A stretch of DNA of 64,000 nt from Roseiarcus sp963709185 (GTDB lineage: Bacteria > Pseudomonadota > Alphaproteobacteria > Rhizobiales > Beijerinckiaceae): contig CAVPVQ010000015.1 of NCBI GenBank assembly GCA_963709185.1, positions 186,001-250,000 on the forward strand. The letters are read 5' to 3'. The notes beneath the pieces were generated by a model that was not told the DNA's origin, searched no databases, and worked only from the letters and a program-made list of their open reading frames with translations. Below, in pieces: positions 17,516 to 27,138 of this stretch (the stretch's first letter is position 1; each line of letters opens with the position of its first letter). The translations under genes were made by a program, and so were the position numbers.

Positions 17516-18088
17516 GACTGACCTCTTGGCGATGCGCCCGCCACGAACGCTACCGGTTGAGATGCTCATTATATGCAATCTATGCGTGCATGTCGATTCG
17601 AGCCGTCGACCCCCCAGGCAAATTTCACGAGAGTTCGCACATCGGCGGCGCGAAGCGCGCTTTGCAAAGCCATGACGCCTCGCGAGCGATTTATACTTTC
17701 GTGTGCGCCTGACTCACTGACCACGACAAAATCTCAACATCAAATAGACAGCGTCGCTACTTGGGAACGCGCTCATATCCTATCGAACCCCGCTCCGCCG
17801 GCGCGCTGGCGTCGACAACAGTCGAATGGATGAACGCCGTCGGAGGAAACATGTTCCGCGCTCGCCCCGGAGACGGCGTTGCGACCGCGTCGCCTGTTTT
17901 CGTCAAGAGGTTTTTGCGCATAAAAAACAGCTTGACTTGAACGCCGATGTTTCCCTTTTGTCGATAATAAACAAGCGCATAGTCTTGGGGGTGGAAATGC
18001 CGGGCAGCATCGATCCGGTCGGGCGACACGCGACGAACCTTTCGCGTCGCTGTGCTGGCCGCCGCGCGCCGAACCGAAGGCGCCGGCG
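17516..18088. other. AT-richer intergenic region before the dehydrogenase operon
   Basis: About 570 bases between the methyltransferase and alcohol dehydrogenase genes, clearly more AT-rich than flanking DNA around 17570-17980. No open frame looks coding. A TTGACT at about 17931 and ATAATAAAC at about 17965 are promoter-like pieces but are not correctly spaced with each other. It should contain the promoter and control sites for the sugar dehydrogenase genes. Confidence 0.4.
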
Positions 18089-19099
18089 ATGAGAGCGCTG
18101 CTATGCGCCAATCCCGGCGAACTCAGGATCGTCGAGCGGCCGGAGCCCACCATCAGGCAAGGCGAGGCGCGCGTCCGCTTGCGGCGCGCCGGCGTCTGCG
18201 GCACCGATCTGCACATCTACGAGGGCACGCAGCCCTATTGCGAATATCCCCGGGTCATCGGCCACGAGCTGGCGGGCGAGATTGACGAGGTCGGCGCCGC
18301 CAGCCGGCTGCGGCCGGGCCAGCGCGTCGCGATCATCCCCTATCTCTCGTGCGGGACATGCGTCGCCTGCCGGCGCGGCAAGACCAATTGCTGCCAGCGC
18401 CTCGGCGTGCTCGGCGTGCATCTCGACGGCGGCATGGCGGACTATGTCTGCGTGCCGGAAGCCAATGTGGTCGCCGCCGACACGGTTAGTCTGGACGAGG
18501 CGGCGATGGCGGAATTCCTGGCGATCGGCGCGCATGCGGTCGGCCGCGGCGCGCCGACGCGGGGCAGCCGCGTGCTCGTCGTCGGGGCGGGTCCGATCGG
18601 CATCGCCTGCATGATCTTCGCGAGGCTCCGCGGGGCCGAGGTGACGGCGCTCGACGGGCGCGTCGACCGGCTCGACTTCTGCGCGCGGCAAATCGCCGTC
18701 GATCATTGCGTGCCGGCCGGCGCCGGCGCGAAAGCGGCGCTCTGGCGCCTGACGGAGGGCGATTTTTTCGATTGCGTCTTCGACGCCACCGGCAGTATCG
18801 ACGCAATGAACGCCGGCTTCGCCTATGTCGCGCATGGCGGCGCCTATGTGCTGGTCGGCATCGTGCGTGAGACCGTCGCCTTCGCCGACCCCGAGTTTCA
18901 CAAGCGCGAGACGACTCTGCTCGGCAGCCGCAATGCGACGGCGCGGGATTTCGACGACGTGTTCGCGGCGCTGGGCGCCGGCCTCATTCCGACCGGCGCC
19001 CTCAACACCCATCGCGCCACGCTGAGCGAGGCGCCGGAACGTTTTCCCGAGTGGATCAGGCCGGAAACCGGCGTGATCAAGGCGATCATCGAGATTTAG
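18089..19099 (+). CDS. Zinc-dependent alcohol (polyol/sugar-acid) dehydrogenase
   Basis: A 336-residue medium-chain dehydrogenase. Catalytic zinc ligands are in RAGVCGTDLHIYEG (Cys) and VIGHELAGEI (His-Glu). The structural zinc lobe is CGTCVACRRGKTNCC. The cofactor loop is VLVVGAGPIGIACM with LDGR after the next strand, suggesting NAD. This profile fits sorbitol/galactitol or gulonate/galactonate 5-dehydrogenases. Eight bases separate it from the mannitol-dehydrogenase-family gene, and a sugar-binding protein gene follows, so it belongs to a carbohydrate catabolic operon. Exact substrate not determined. Confidence 0.88.
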   Translation: MRALLCANPGELRIVERPEPTIRQGEARVRLRRAGVCGTDLHIYEGTQPYCEYPRVIGHELAGEIDEVGAASRLRPGQRVAIIPYLSCGTCVACRRGKTNCCQRLGVLGVHLDGGMADYVCVPEANVVAADTVSLDEAAMAEFLAIGAHAVGRGAPTRGSRVLVVGAGPIGIACMIFARLRGAEVTALDGRVDRLDFCARQIAVDHCVPAGAGAKAALWRLTEGDFFDCVFDATGSIDAMNAGFAYVAHGGAYVLVGIVRETVAFADPEFHKRETTLLGSRNATARDFDDVFAALGAGLIPTGALNTHRATLSEAPERFPEWIRPETGVIKAIIEI

Positions 19100-19107
19100 G
19101 CGAGCCG

Positions 19108-20214
19108 ATGCCCTTCCCCATCATGCAATTCGGGACGAGCCGCTTTCTCCAGGCGCATGTCGATCTGTTCGTCTCCGAGGCGCTGGCGCAAGGCGAGGCG
19201 GCGGGACGGATCGCGGTCGTGCAGACGACGGCGTCGACCGACAGCCGGCGGCGCCTCGCCTTCTTCAACGAGGGGCGTCCCTACCGCGTGCATGTTCAGG
19301 GACTGGCCGACGGCGGGGTCATCGACGCGTGGACTGAAGTTTCCAGCGTTGGCCGCGGCCTCGACGCCAACCTCGAATGGGAGCAAGTCGAGGACCTGTT
19401 CGTCAACGAGGCGCGATGGGCGGTCTCCAACACCGGCGATCGCGGCTACGACCTCGATGCCGACGACAAACGAGACGGCCCGCCTCCGCGCTCGTTCCCC
19501 GCCAAGCTGACCCGCCTGTTGTTCGCGCGCTTTTCCGCCGGACGGCCGCCGCTGACCTTGCTGCCGTGCGAGCTGATCGTCGGCAATGGCGGCGAGCTGA
19601 AGCGCATCGTTGTCGGCGTCGCCGCGGGCTGGGGCCTCGGCGAGGCGTTCGCGCGGTGGGCGGAGGATTGCATCTGGGTCAACGCGTTGGTCGACCGCAT
19701 CGTGTCGCAGCCGCTCGAGCCGGCCGGCGCAGTCGCCGAGCCCTACGCCCTGTGGGCGGTCGAGCGGCAGCCGCGGCTCGAAATGCCCTGCCGTCATCCG
19801 GCGATCGTCCTCACCGACGATTTGGCGCGCTACGAGCGGCTGAAGCTGTTCATCCTCAACCTCGGCCACACCTGGCTCGCCGAAGGGTGGGCCGCGCGGG
19901 GCGCCGACGCCTCGGAAACCGTCCGTCAATTGCTCGCCGAGCCCGTCATTAAAAATGATCTCAACGACCTCTATGATCGCGAGGTTCTCCCGGTATTCGC
20001 TGCGATCGGGCTCGGCGATGCGGCGCAAGCGTATCGAGGCGCAGTGATCGAGCGATTCATGAACCCGTTCCTCGATCATTTTCTCGCCGACATTTTCACC
20101 AATCACTCGGCCAAGAAGCGCCGCCGGTTTGGCGGCGTGATCGAATTGAAGCGGCGCAGCGGCCTCGACCTGCCGCAACCGCGTCTGGAGGCGGCCGTGG
20201 CCGCCGCCGGATGA
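19108..20214 (+). CDS. Mannitol dehydrogenase family (uronate/polyol) oxidoreductase
   Basis: A 368-residue long-chain dehydrogenase. The start IMQFGTSRFLQAHVDLFV resembles tagaturonate reductase/mannonate oxidoreductase N-termini (FGxGxFLRAH). The catalytic K-x4-N-x2-H motif is KLFILNLGHTW. LLPCELIVGNGGELKR is the conserved pre-catalytic segment. Start at 19108 follows the alcohol dehydrogenase stop by eight bases. Together the two enzymes could interconvert a sugar acid or polyol through a keto intermediate; this is inferred from the pairing. Confidence 0.87.
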   Translation: MPFPIMQFGTSRFLQAHVDLFVSEALAQGEAAGRIAVVQTTASTDSRRRLAFFNEGRPYRVHVQGLADGGVIDAWTEVSSVGRGLDANLEWEQVEDLFVNEARWAVSNTGDRGYDLDADDKRDGPPPRSFPAKLTRLLFARFSAGRPPLTLLPCELIVGNGGELKRIVVGVAAGWGLGEAFARWAEDCIWVNALVDRIVSQPLEPAGAVAEPYALWAVERQPRLEMPCRHPAIVLTDDLARYERLKLFILNLGHTWLAEGWAARGADASETVRQLLAEPVIKNDLNDLYDREVLPVFAAIGLGDAAQAYRGAVIERFMNPFLDHFLADIFTNHSAKKRRRFGGVIELKRRSGLDLPQPRLEAAVAAAG

Positions 20215-20306
20215 CCTGTTCGTCATCCCAAGAAGCCTGTTCCGGCCAACCGGAAATCAAAGCCCCGAACCCCGGGCGGGACCCGCCCGCATCCCCAGGA
20301 GGAACC

Positions 20307-21275
20307 ATGAAGAAGCTTCTCATCGCCGCCGCCGCGCGCGTCGGTCGTTGCGCTCGGCGCGCCGGCCCCGACGCTGGCCGCCGAGCCGACCATTCCGATC
20401 ATCGTCAAGGACACCACGTCGTTCTACTGGCAGATCGTGCTGGCCGGGGCGCGCAAGGCCGGCAAGGACCTCGGCGTCAACGTGCCGGAGCTCGGCGCCC
20501 AGTCCGAATCCGACATCAACGGCCAGATCTCGATCCTCGAAAACGCGGTGTCCGGCAATCCCGCCGCGGTGGTGATCGCGCCGACCCAGTTCGCCGCGCT
20601 CGGCAAGCCGATCGACGAGGCGGCCAAGAAGGTCAAGATCATCGGCATCGACTCGGCGGCCGATTCCGAAAGCCTTCACCTCGTTCCTGACCACCGACAA
20701 CGTCGCTGGCGGGCGGATCGCCGCCGACGGCCTCGCGGCGGCGATCAAGGCCAAATACGGCAAGGACGAGGGCGACGTCGCGCTGATCACCTCGCTGCCC
20801 GGCGTCGGCTCGCTGGATCAGCGCGCCAAGGGCTTCAAGGAGGAGCTCGCCGCCAAATATCCCGGCCTCAAGCTGGTCGCCGACAAGGTCGCGGACGGCC
20901 AGGCGACGACCGGCCTCAACATCATGACCGACCTGATCACCGCCAATCCGAACCTGCGCGGGGTGTTCGCCTCGAACCTGATCATGGCGCAGGGCGCCGG
21001 CCAGGCGATCGCCGAGAACAAGAAGGCCGACACGATCAAGGTGATCGGCTTCGACAGCGACGACAAGACGGTGGGGTTCCTCGAAAGACGGGACGCTCGC
21101 CGGCCTCGTCGTGCAGGACCCGTTCCGGATGGGCTATGACGGGATCAAGACCGCGCTCGCCGCCTCCAAGGGCGAGAGCGTGGCCAAGGACGTCGACACC
21201 GGCGCCAACCTGATCACCACCGCCAACATGAACGAGCCGCGCTCGCAGGAGCTGCTCAGCCCCAAGGTCAAGTGA
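20307..21275 (+). pseudogene. Sugar ABC transporter substrate-binding protein, frame broken three times
   Basis: A ribose-type periplasmic binding protein (type 1 fold). AGGAGG precedes the ATG and a signal-like MKKLLIAAAA begins the frame. The frame then changes at about 20333-20341, at GAAAG 20668-20672 and at GAAAG 21083-21087. Each break is explained by one extra base; two are an extra A where GAAG would keep frame. The joined product reads IPIIVKDTTSFYWQIVLAG, GNPAAVVIAPTQFAALG, FTSFLTTDNVAGGRIA, LRGVFASNLIMAQGAGQA and GLVVQDPFRMGYDG, an intact-looking protein of about 321 residues. Given similar errors elsewhere the gene may be functional. No ATPase or permease follows it directly. Confidence 0.85.
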
Positions 21276-21477
21276 ACCCGGCAACGCCACACGGGGCGGC
21301 GAACAAAGCGCCGCCCCGTTTTGCGCGCGCTGCGGCCCGCATCGCTAACGAAGATTTACCGCCAGTTCATCTTTTTGATTTGAAATGCGAGCCATCTCGG
21401 CGAAATGGCGGCGCTTGACGCGGGTCCCGTTCGATCGGACCGAAAGCGGTCGGCCGCTTGGCTCCGGAGTTCGAAAG

Positions 21478-21888
21478 ATGCGCAGACTCGTCGGCCCTGC
21501 CCTCGCGATCGCGGCGGCGCTTGGCCTTTCCGGCTGTTACTACTATGGGCCCGGCTATTACTACGGCCCCGGACCCGCCTATTGGGGACCGCCGCCGGGC
21601 TACTACGCCCCGCCGCCCGGCTACGCCGGACCTGGTCCTGACGGCGCGCCGCCTCCGGGCTTTCCCGGACCCGACGGCGCCCCGCCTCCGGCTGGCCCTG
21701 GTCCCGGCCCCGGGCCAGCCGGGCCCGGTCCGCAAGGCGGAGGCCCTGACCCCGGATATGGCGCGCCCGGTCCGCAAGGCGGCGGCCCCGGCCCCGAATA
21801 CGCCAGCCCCGGGCCGAACGGCGCTGCGCGCCGGCATTGCTCGAAATTCCACTACGACGAAGACGGCAATCGGGTCTGCGACAAATAG
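21478..21888 (+). CDS. Proline/glycine-rich lipoprotein
   Basis: A 136-residue protein with GGAG eight bases before the ATG at 21478. LAIAAALGLSGC is a signal peptide with a lipobox cysteine. The mature part is a low-complexity Y/P/G-rich repeat region (PPPGYYAPPPGYAGPGP and PGPQGGG units) ending in a short conserved-looking tail, HCSKFHYDEDGNRVCDK, with two cysteines. Such proteins are common surface lipoproteins of unknown function in this group. Confidence 0.75.
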   Translation: MRRLVGPALAIAAALGLSGCYYYGPGYYYGPGPAYWGPPPGYYAPPPGYAGPGPDGAPPPGFPGPDGAPPPAGPGPGPGPAGPGPQGGGPDPGYGAPGPQGGGPGPEYASPGPNGAARRHCSKFHYDEDGNRVCDK

Positions 21889-22010
21889 ACCGGTCGCCGT
21901 GCTCGACGGCGCGATGATCTCTGCAGTGCGACCTCGCCAAGAAGCGCTTGCCTTGCGGCATGCGCCAAGGCATCTTTCGCCCGGCGTTCGACTTCCTCCG
22001 GGGGATCGAA

Positions 22011-22544
22011 ATGAGCGCTGTGAAGTTGATCGGCCGGGTCTTGCGCGCCGCCGGCGCGTTGGCCGCGCTGGGCGTTCCGGGGTCCGGCGCCGCGCAGGCG
22101 CAGGGCGCAACCACCCAGATCGACGCCTCGATCAGCTACGTGTTCAATCGGCTGAGACCCGATCCGACGCCCAATATTCCGGTCACCCACAGCTATCACA
22201 TCACCCTGTCCGGCGCGAACCGGGTCGACGAACAGAGAATCTCGCAATCAGGCGCCTTGTCGTCGTCGAGCCATATGACGCGACTGCTCGGCCAATCCAG
22301 CAGCGAAGGCAAGACTGGCGGCGCGTGGCGGGTCGCCGGTCCCGGCGGTCTCGTGCGCCAACGCAACCTGCCGCAAAGCCTGGAGACGTTGACGATCAAG
22401 GTTCAGGGCCAGACCTGCGCGATCAGCGTGTCCAACCGATTGAAGCCGGGCTTTTCCGAATTCATGTACCCGCGCATCGGCAGCGGCGAATGGCAATATT
22501 TCTCCGAGCCCCAGGTCACGGCGACGTCCTGCGTCATCAAGTGA
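22011..22544 (+). CDS. Secreted hypothetical protein
   Basis: About 177 residues from the ATG at 22011; GGGGGAT precedes it. LGVPGSGAAQAQGA is the end of a signal peptide. The mature part is beta-rich (IDASISYVFNRLRPDPTPN, SLETLTIKVQGQTCAISVSN, WQYFSEPQVTATSCVIK) with two cysteines that could form a disulfide. No family recognised. The next gene, also exported and small, follows in the same direction. Confidence 0.6.
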   Translation: MSAVKLIGRVLRAAGALAALGVPGSGAAQAQGATTQIDASISYVFNRLRPDPTPNIPVTHSYHITLSGANRVDEQRISQSGALSSSSHMTRLLGQSSSEGKTGGAWRVAGPGGLVRQRNLPQSLETLTIKVQGQTCAISVSNRLKPGFSEFMYPRIGSGEWQYFSEPQVTATSCVIK

Positions 22545-22648
22545 GCGCCGGCGGCGGCATTCGCGGCGTCGGCGCGACGATCGCCAGCGACGGCGTGATG
22601 CGATGCTGCGCCGCTGTCCGATCGCCGGGCCGATCACGGCGCGCCGCG

Positions 22649-22951
22649 ATGCGCGTTGATTTCCTCGTCGCCTTGCTCCTTGTCGCTCCCGTCCGCCCCG
22701 CCGCAGCGCAAGGCGCGGGAGCGATGTCCGGCGACTACGTCTGCACATACGGCTGCCGCCTGACCGACGCCGCGCCAAGCGTGCAGATCGACGGCGACGC
22801 CGCCGTCTGCGTGAACGAATTCGGCGGCCTCTTTCGCGGCCGGGCGCTGACCGAAAACTCGATCTCGTGTTTCAACAAGATCGGCGCGCTGCTCAGCGAC
22901 GGCAAGACCCTTCGGTGGAGCGACGGCGTCATCTGGACGCGAATGAGGTGA
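22649..22951 (+). CDS. Small secreted cysteine-containing hypothetical protein
   Basis: A 100-residue protein beginning MRVDFLVALLLVAPVRPAAA, a signal peptide. The mature part GDYVCTYGCRLTDAAPSVQI then AAVCVNEFGGLF and NSISCFN has four cysteines, which suggests disulfides in the periplasm. It resembles small exported proteins frequent in Rhizobiales, but no function is known. It is convergent with zwf, 18 bases away. Confidence 0.6.
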   Translation: MRVDFLVALLLVAPVRPAAAQGAGAMSGDYVCTYGCRLTDAAPSVQIDGDAAVCVNEFGGLFRGRALTENSISCFNKIGALLSDGKTLRWSDGVIWTRMR

Positions 22952-22969
22952 GCGGCGTGGCGGTCCAGA

Positions 22970-24372
22970 CTACCGCCCCGGCGTCGTCCCGCCGCCCGCA
23001 TTGTGCCAGCCGCCGTCGGCGGCGATCAACGCGTCGGCTTCCTTCGGGCCCCAGCCGCCGCGCGCGTAAGGGACGACGGGCGGCGGCGCGTCGAGGACTG
23101 GCGCGACGGCGGTCCAGGCGGCTTCGATCGCATCCTCGCGGGTGAACAACGCCCCGTCGCCCGCCATCGCGTCGCCGAGCAGCCGGGCATAGGCGGGCTG
23201 TTCGCCCGGATGCTCGTCGGCCAGGGTGAGTTCGCGCTGGTCGCCGACGAACTCCTTGCCGGCGCGCTTGACCCGCGCGGCGAGCGCGATGATCGCGGTC
23301 GGCGAGAGCTGGAAGCGAAAGTAATCGTTGCGGCCGACGGCCGGCGCCGAATCGGCGAACAGCGGCTGCGGCGGCGGCTTCAGTTCGACCAGCACTTCGG
23401 TGACGGTCTGCGCCAGATATTTGCCGGAGCGCAGGTGCCACGGCACCCCCTGCCATCGCCAGGAGTCGATGAACAGCTTCAGCGCGCAGAACGTCTCGAC
23501 GTCGGAGTCCTTCGCCACGTCGGGCTCGTCGCGATAGCCGACGTATTGCCCGCGCACCACGTCGGCCGGGATCGAGCGGGCGCATCGCGCGGAACACCTT
23601 GGCCTTCTCGTCCTGCGCGGCGCCGTAGTCGCGCCCGGCGGGCGGCTCCATCGCCAGCAGCGCGACGATCTGGAACAGGTGGTTCTCGATCACGTCGCGC
23701 AGGCAGCCGGCGGTCTCGTAGAAGGCGCCGCGGCCCTTGACGCCGAAGTCCTCGGCCAGGGTCACCTGGACGCTCGCGACATAGTTGCGGTTCCAGATCG
23801 GCTCCAGGAACGAATTGGCGAAGCGGAAGTAGAGGATGTTCATGATCGCCTCCTTGGCCGAGGAAGTGATCGATGCGGAAGATCGAATCCTCCGGGAAGA
23901 CGCTGCGCGCGACGTCGTTGAGCGCCCGCGCCGAGGCGAGATCACGGCCGAACGGCTTTTCGACGATCACCCGCGCATCCGTGGCGAGACCCGCGGCGCC
24001 CAGCCCCTTGATCACCGTCTCGAACAAAGCCGGCGGGATCGCGAGGTAATGCGCCGGGCGCTTGGCGGCGCCCAGCGCCTGCCTGATCGCCGCGAAGGTG
24101 GCGGCGTCGTTGTAGTCGCCGTTCACGTAGCCGATCAGCGACAGCAGGCGCTGCAGCGCGGCGGAATCGTCGACCTTGCCCGATCGCTCGACGCTGTCCT
24201 TCACGCGCTCGCGCAGCTGCGCCAGGCTCCATTTGCGCGAGGCGACGCCGATCACCGGGACGTCGAGCGCGCCGCCTTTGACGAGCTGGTAGAGCGCGGG
24301 AAAGATCATCTTGTCCGCGAGATCGCCGGTCGCGCCGAACAGCACGAGAGCGTCGGAGTGGGGAAGGGTCAT
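22970..24372 (-). CDS. zwf: Glucose-6-phosphate 1-dehydrogenase (frame interrupted twice)
   Basis: Oxidises glucose-6-phosphate to the 6-phosphogluconolactone, entry to the pentose phosphate and Entner-Doudoroff routes. The N-terminus has LVLFGATGDLADKMIFPALY, the cofactor loop. The active-site block reads FRIDHFLG and, after the first break near 23855-23859, KEAIMNILYFRFANSFLEP. After a second break near 23563-23584 the frame continues VVRGQYVGYRDEPDVAK, TFCALKLFIDSWRWQGVP and GWGPKEADALI. Both breaks are explained by one extra base. The corrected length, about 466 residues, fits the family. Likely sequence errors. Confidence 0.9.
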
Positions 24373-24564
24373 GAGGGCTTCGCTTTCCGGGCTGGGACGC
24401 CATTGCGTGAGACCGCCGATCGCCGTGGCGCTTGCCGGCCGCCTCCGGCGCGGCCACATCGCTCAAACGCCGCGCGCCGGGCGGCCGTTCCAGGCTCGCC
24501 CGCTTCAGAACATTCGCCGCCGTCCTGTTCCCGTCAACCCCCGGCGAACCCGTCGCGCGGCGCG

Positions 24565-25317
24565 CTACTTCGGCCCGTCGAGAAACGCCTGCCATTGCGC
24601 GGGCTGGCCGTAGTAGGCGTCCTGGTCGACATGGCCCTGAATGCCGGGCGTCGCGCCGTCGGCCTGGTATTGCCAGAAGCGCCAGTCGCGGCCGGCGTAT
24701 TTGACCGCCGGGTGGTGCTTGGTCGAGCGCACCCAGATCGGATAGTCGGTGAACGCGCCGTCCGACAGGATCGCCGCATAGAAGTCGACGGTGGTGTAGA
24801 TGATCGGGCGGCGTCCGTAATGGCGCTCCATCTCGTCCAGCATCGTCTTCATGTCGGCGATGGTCTGCTCGCGCTCCAGGCGGCGCCGGCAAGTGCGCGA
24901 TTCCGGCGTCGCCTCGACGTCGAGCACCGGCGGCAGCGCGTCGTCCTCGACCGGCACGTGCTGCTCGAACCACGCGATCTCCTCGCCCGGCGGCCGGCAC
25001 CAGTAGACGAAATGATAGGCGCCGCGCGGCACGCCGGCGGCCTTGGCCCCCGCCCAGTTGGCGTCGAATTTCTCGTCGGCGTAGTCTCCCCCCTCGGTCG
25101 CCTTGATCCAGGCGAATTTGACGCCGCTGCCGGCGACCGCGCTCCAGTCGATATCGCCCTGGTATTTGGAGACGTCGATGCCGTGGATCGGATAATCCGA
25201 GGGATGCGGATATTCGTCGTCGACGTCGAGGATGCCGCCGCCGCCGCAGCCGGCAAGGCCCAACGCCGCTGCGAACAAGACGGCGAGACATGCGGCGTGA
25301 ACTACAGGCGGACGCAT
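24565..25317 (-). CDS. GH25 family lysozyme-like lipoprotein
   Basis: A 250-residue putative muramidase. The ATG at 25317 begins a lipoprotein signal, LAVLFAAALGLAGC. The GH25 domain follows: IHGIDVSKYQGDIDW, KFAWIKATEGGDY, AAGVPRGAYHFVYW, LPPVLDVEATPESR and YGRRPIIYTTVDFYAA, with the conserved acidic residues in place (D in DVSKYQ, DVE). It ends WQYQADGATPGIQGHVDQDAY, the usual last strand. It would cleave peptidoglycan glycan strands at the membrane surface. It is divergent from the polysaccharide deacetylase gene. Confidence 0.9.
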   Translation of the reverse strand: MRPPVVHAACLAVLFAAALGLAGCGGGGILDVDDEYPHPSDYPIHGIDVSKYQGDIDWSAVAGSGVKFAWIKATEGGDYADEKFDANWAGAKAAGVPRGAYHFVYWCRPPGEEIAWFEQHVPVEDDALPPVLDVEATPESRTCRRRLEREQTIADMKTMLDEMERHYGRRPIIYTTVDFYAAILSDGAFTDYPIWVRSTKHHPAVKYAGRDWRFWQYQADGATPGIQGHVDQDAYYGQPAQWQAFLDGPK

Positions 25318-25482
25318 CGACGGGACCGGAGACACAGACTGAGATTGGCGCAACCTAGAGGCATCAATGTAACGTTTGCTTAATATGCCGATTCGTCCGG
25401 ACGCGGTCGATCGCGACGCATCGCCGCAGCGCGGCGCCGCCAATTTTTTCCGACTATCTTTGGCCAAATCGAGGCGCCCGCA

Positions 25483-26360
25483 TTGAAAGCCTTCGCTGTC
25501 CTTCTCGCCCTCGCGCTTTGCGCCGGCGCCGCCCGCGCCGACGACTGCGGCCCGGACAGGCTGGGAACTTCGCGGATCGTCGAGGTCGGGACGAGGGCGG
25601 GCTGGCGGTCGGATTCAAGACCTATCCGAAGGAGATTCCCCTCGCCGATCACGAGGTGATCCTCACCTTCGACGACGGACCGGACCCGGCGACCACGCCG
25701 CAAGTGCTCGCGGCGCTCGCCGCGCAATGTGCGCGCGCCACCTTCTTCGTGATCGGTCGCAAGGTCGAGGACGCTCCGGAACTGACGCGTCGCGAGGCCG
25801 CCGAGGGCCACACGATCGCCCATCACACGTTCACGCATCCGCAGCCGACCCTGCGCTACATGGGCGCCCACGAGGCGCGCGCCGACATCCTGCGCGGCAT
25901 GATCGCCGTGGAGAGGGTCGTCTACGGCGCCGATTTCAGCGCCGGCGAGCCCAAGGACCTCACGGACCTCAAGCTGCATACGCCATTCTTCCGCTTTCCC
26001 GGATTCGCCGACACGCCGGATCTGATGGCGTGGTTCGCGGCCAATAATGTCGGCGCTTTCAGCACCGATCTCTGGGCGTCCGATTGGATCGAGATGCCGC
26101 CGAAAGTCGAGCTCAACCTGATCATGGCGCGGCTCGAGGCGGTGAAGCGCGGGATGATCCTTCTCCACGACAACCGGCAATGGACGGCGGATATGCTTCC
26201 CGACTTCCTGCGCGAACTCAAACGGCGTGGCTATCATGTCGTTCACATGGTCGCCGGCCCCGGCCCCGGCGTGACCGTCGACGCGCCGCACGGCTGGATT
26301 TCGGAGACCGAGCAGGCGCTCGGTCGCCTGAAGCCCAGGCTGGCGAAGCCGCCGCCGTAG
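25483..26360 (+). CDS. Polysaccharide deacetylase (NodB domain), frame interrupted once
   Basis: A secreted carbohydrate esterase that removes acetyl groups from a polysaccharide. The NodB motifs are present: LTFDDGPDPATTPQ (catalytic base and metal Asp), HTIAHHTFTHP (metal His pair), FFRFPGFADT and GMILLHDNRQ. The upstream signal peptide, AFAVLLALALCAGAARADD, is in another frame; it starts at a TTG at 25483 with GAGG eight bases upstream. One missing base in the G-rich stretch about 25591-25601 would join the two. It faces GH25 across a short divergent gap, so the pair may act on cell-wall sugars. Confidence 0.85.
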
Positions 26361-26377
26361 CGCCCGCGCCAACGCGA

Positions 26378-26401
26378 AACGGCGGCCCGGAGGCCGCCGT
26401 T
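26378..26401 (+). terminator. Hairpin between deacetylase and tRNA-Leu
   Basis: AACGGCGGCC (26378-26387) pairs with GGCCGCCGTT (26392-26401) across a CGGA loop, a perfect 10-bp stem 17 bases after the deacetylase stop. There is no T-tract in the + direction. As the tRNA gene is convergent it could serve both. Confidence 0.6.
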
Positions 26402-26408
26402 CCAATAC

Positions 26409-26495
26409 TGGTGCGGCCAAGAGGACTCGAACCTCCACCCCGGTTAAAGGACTAGCACCTCAAGCTAGCGCGTCTACCAGTTCCGCCATGGCCGC
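26409..26495 (-). tRNA. tRNA-Leu(GAG)
   Basis: Minus-strand cloverleaf with acceptor GCGGCCA/TGGCCGC, discriminator A and encoded CCA. The anticodon loop is CTTGAGG, giving anticodon GAG. A long variable arm follows, and the T-loop is GGTTCGAGTCC. The 87-base length including CCA and the long variable arm fit the class II tRNA-Leu. Confidence 0.95.
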
Positions 26496-26914
26496 CGAAC
26501 CGCGCGCAAGCGAAGCTCGCGCAGACAGGCGGGTCGTCTAACAAATAGCCCCCGCGATGACAAGGCCGCCGCCCCGCCGGCGGCGGATCGCGGCGAAGCC
26601 GACGCGCGGCGGATTCGGTTCGCCGCCAACGGCGATCTCCCCATCTGGACGCCGCCGCGAGCGTCGCTTCGGATCCGCGAAACAGGACTACGGGGGAATT
26701 TTTATTCTCTCCGCACGAGGGATGTAGCCTCCGGGGGCGACCAAGTCCCCGATCGCGCCTCATTTAACTATAACCCGTTCAACTATCGGTGAGCCCGCCT
26801 TTTATACGATCGACTTAACCTGTCCGAAACTGGGCGAATCTAACCTTTGCGGACCCCCGGCGCCCGAGTGGTCTTCGACGTCGGAAGGAGCATTTTCGAA
26901 CAGGAGCAAACGAG
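26496..26914. other. Intergenic region before the Flp pilin gene
   Basis: About 420 bases holding the promoter of tRNA-Leu (minus) and of the pilin gene (plus). No coding frame is convincing. An AT-rich stretch at 26690-26830 is the likely pilin promoter region; I cannot assign boxes with confidence. Confidence 0.4.
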
Positions 26915-27079
26915 ATGTTTCGACCCCTCAAGAAGTTCGTCGACAATGAATCTGGCGCCACCGCCATCGAATACGCCCTGATCGCCTCGCTGATCGCGGT
27001 TGCGATCATCGTTTCGATCACCGTGCTCGGCACGCAGCTGCAAAACACCTTCAACGAAGTGTCGAGCAACCTGAAGTAA
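26915..27079 (+). CDS. Flp family type IVb pilin
   Basis: A 54-residue pilin, too short for many gene callers. GGAG lies eight bases before the ATG. The Flp prepilin cleavage motif is G-ATAIEY (G-x4-E-Y), followed by a 20-residue hydrophobic core (ALIASLIAVAIIVSITVLG) and LGTQLQNTFNEVSSNL, the standard Flp tail. It would be processed by a TadV-type peptidase and assembled into tight-adherence pili by Tad machinery, which is not in this window apart from the TadG-like gene nearby. Confidence 0.93.
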   Translation: MFRPLKKFVDNESGATAIEYALIASLIAVAIIVSITVLGTQLQNTFNEVSSNLK

Positions 27080-27106
27080 CACGATACTCTTCGGATCGAT
27101 CGCGTC

Positions 27107-27138
27107 CCGGGCCGCCCCAAGGCGGCCCGGTTCATTTT
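27107..27138 (+). terminator. Rho-independent terminator of the pilin gene
   Basis: CCGGGCCGCC (27107-27116) pairs perfectly with GGCGGCCCGG (27121-27130) across a CCAA loop, followed by TTCATTTT. It is 27 bases after the pilin stop. Confidence 0.8.

Noticed and set aside
17826..18092. Possible small basic protein upstream of the alcohol dehydrogenase
   Set aside because: Arg-rich translation with no ribosome binding site, overlapping the likely promoter region; AT-rich sequence there looks regulatory.
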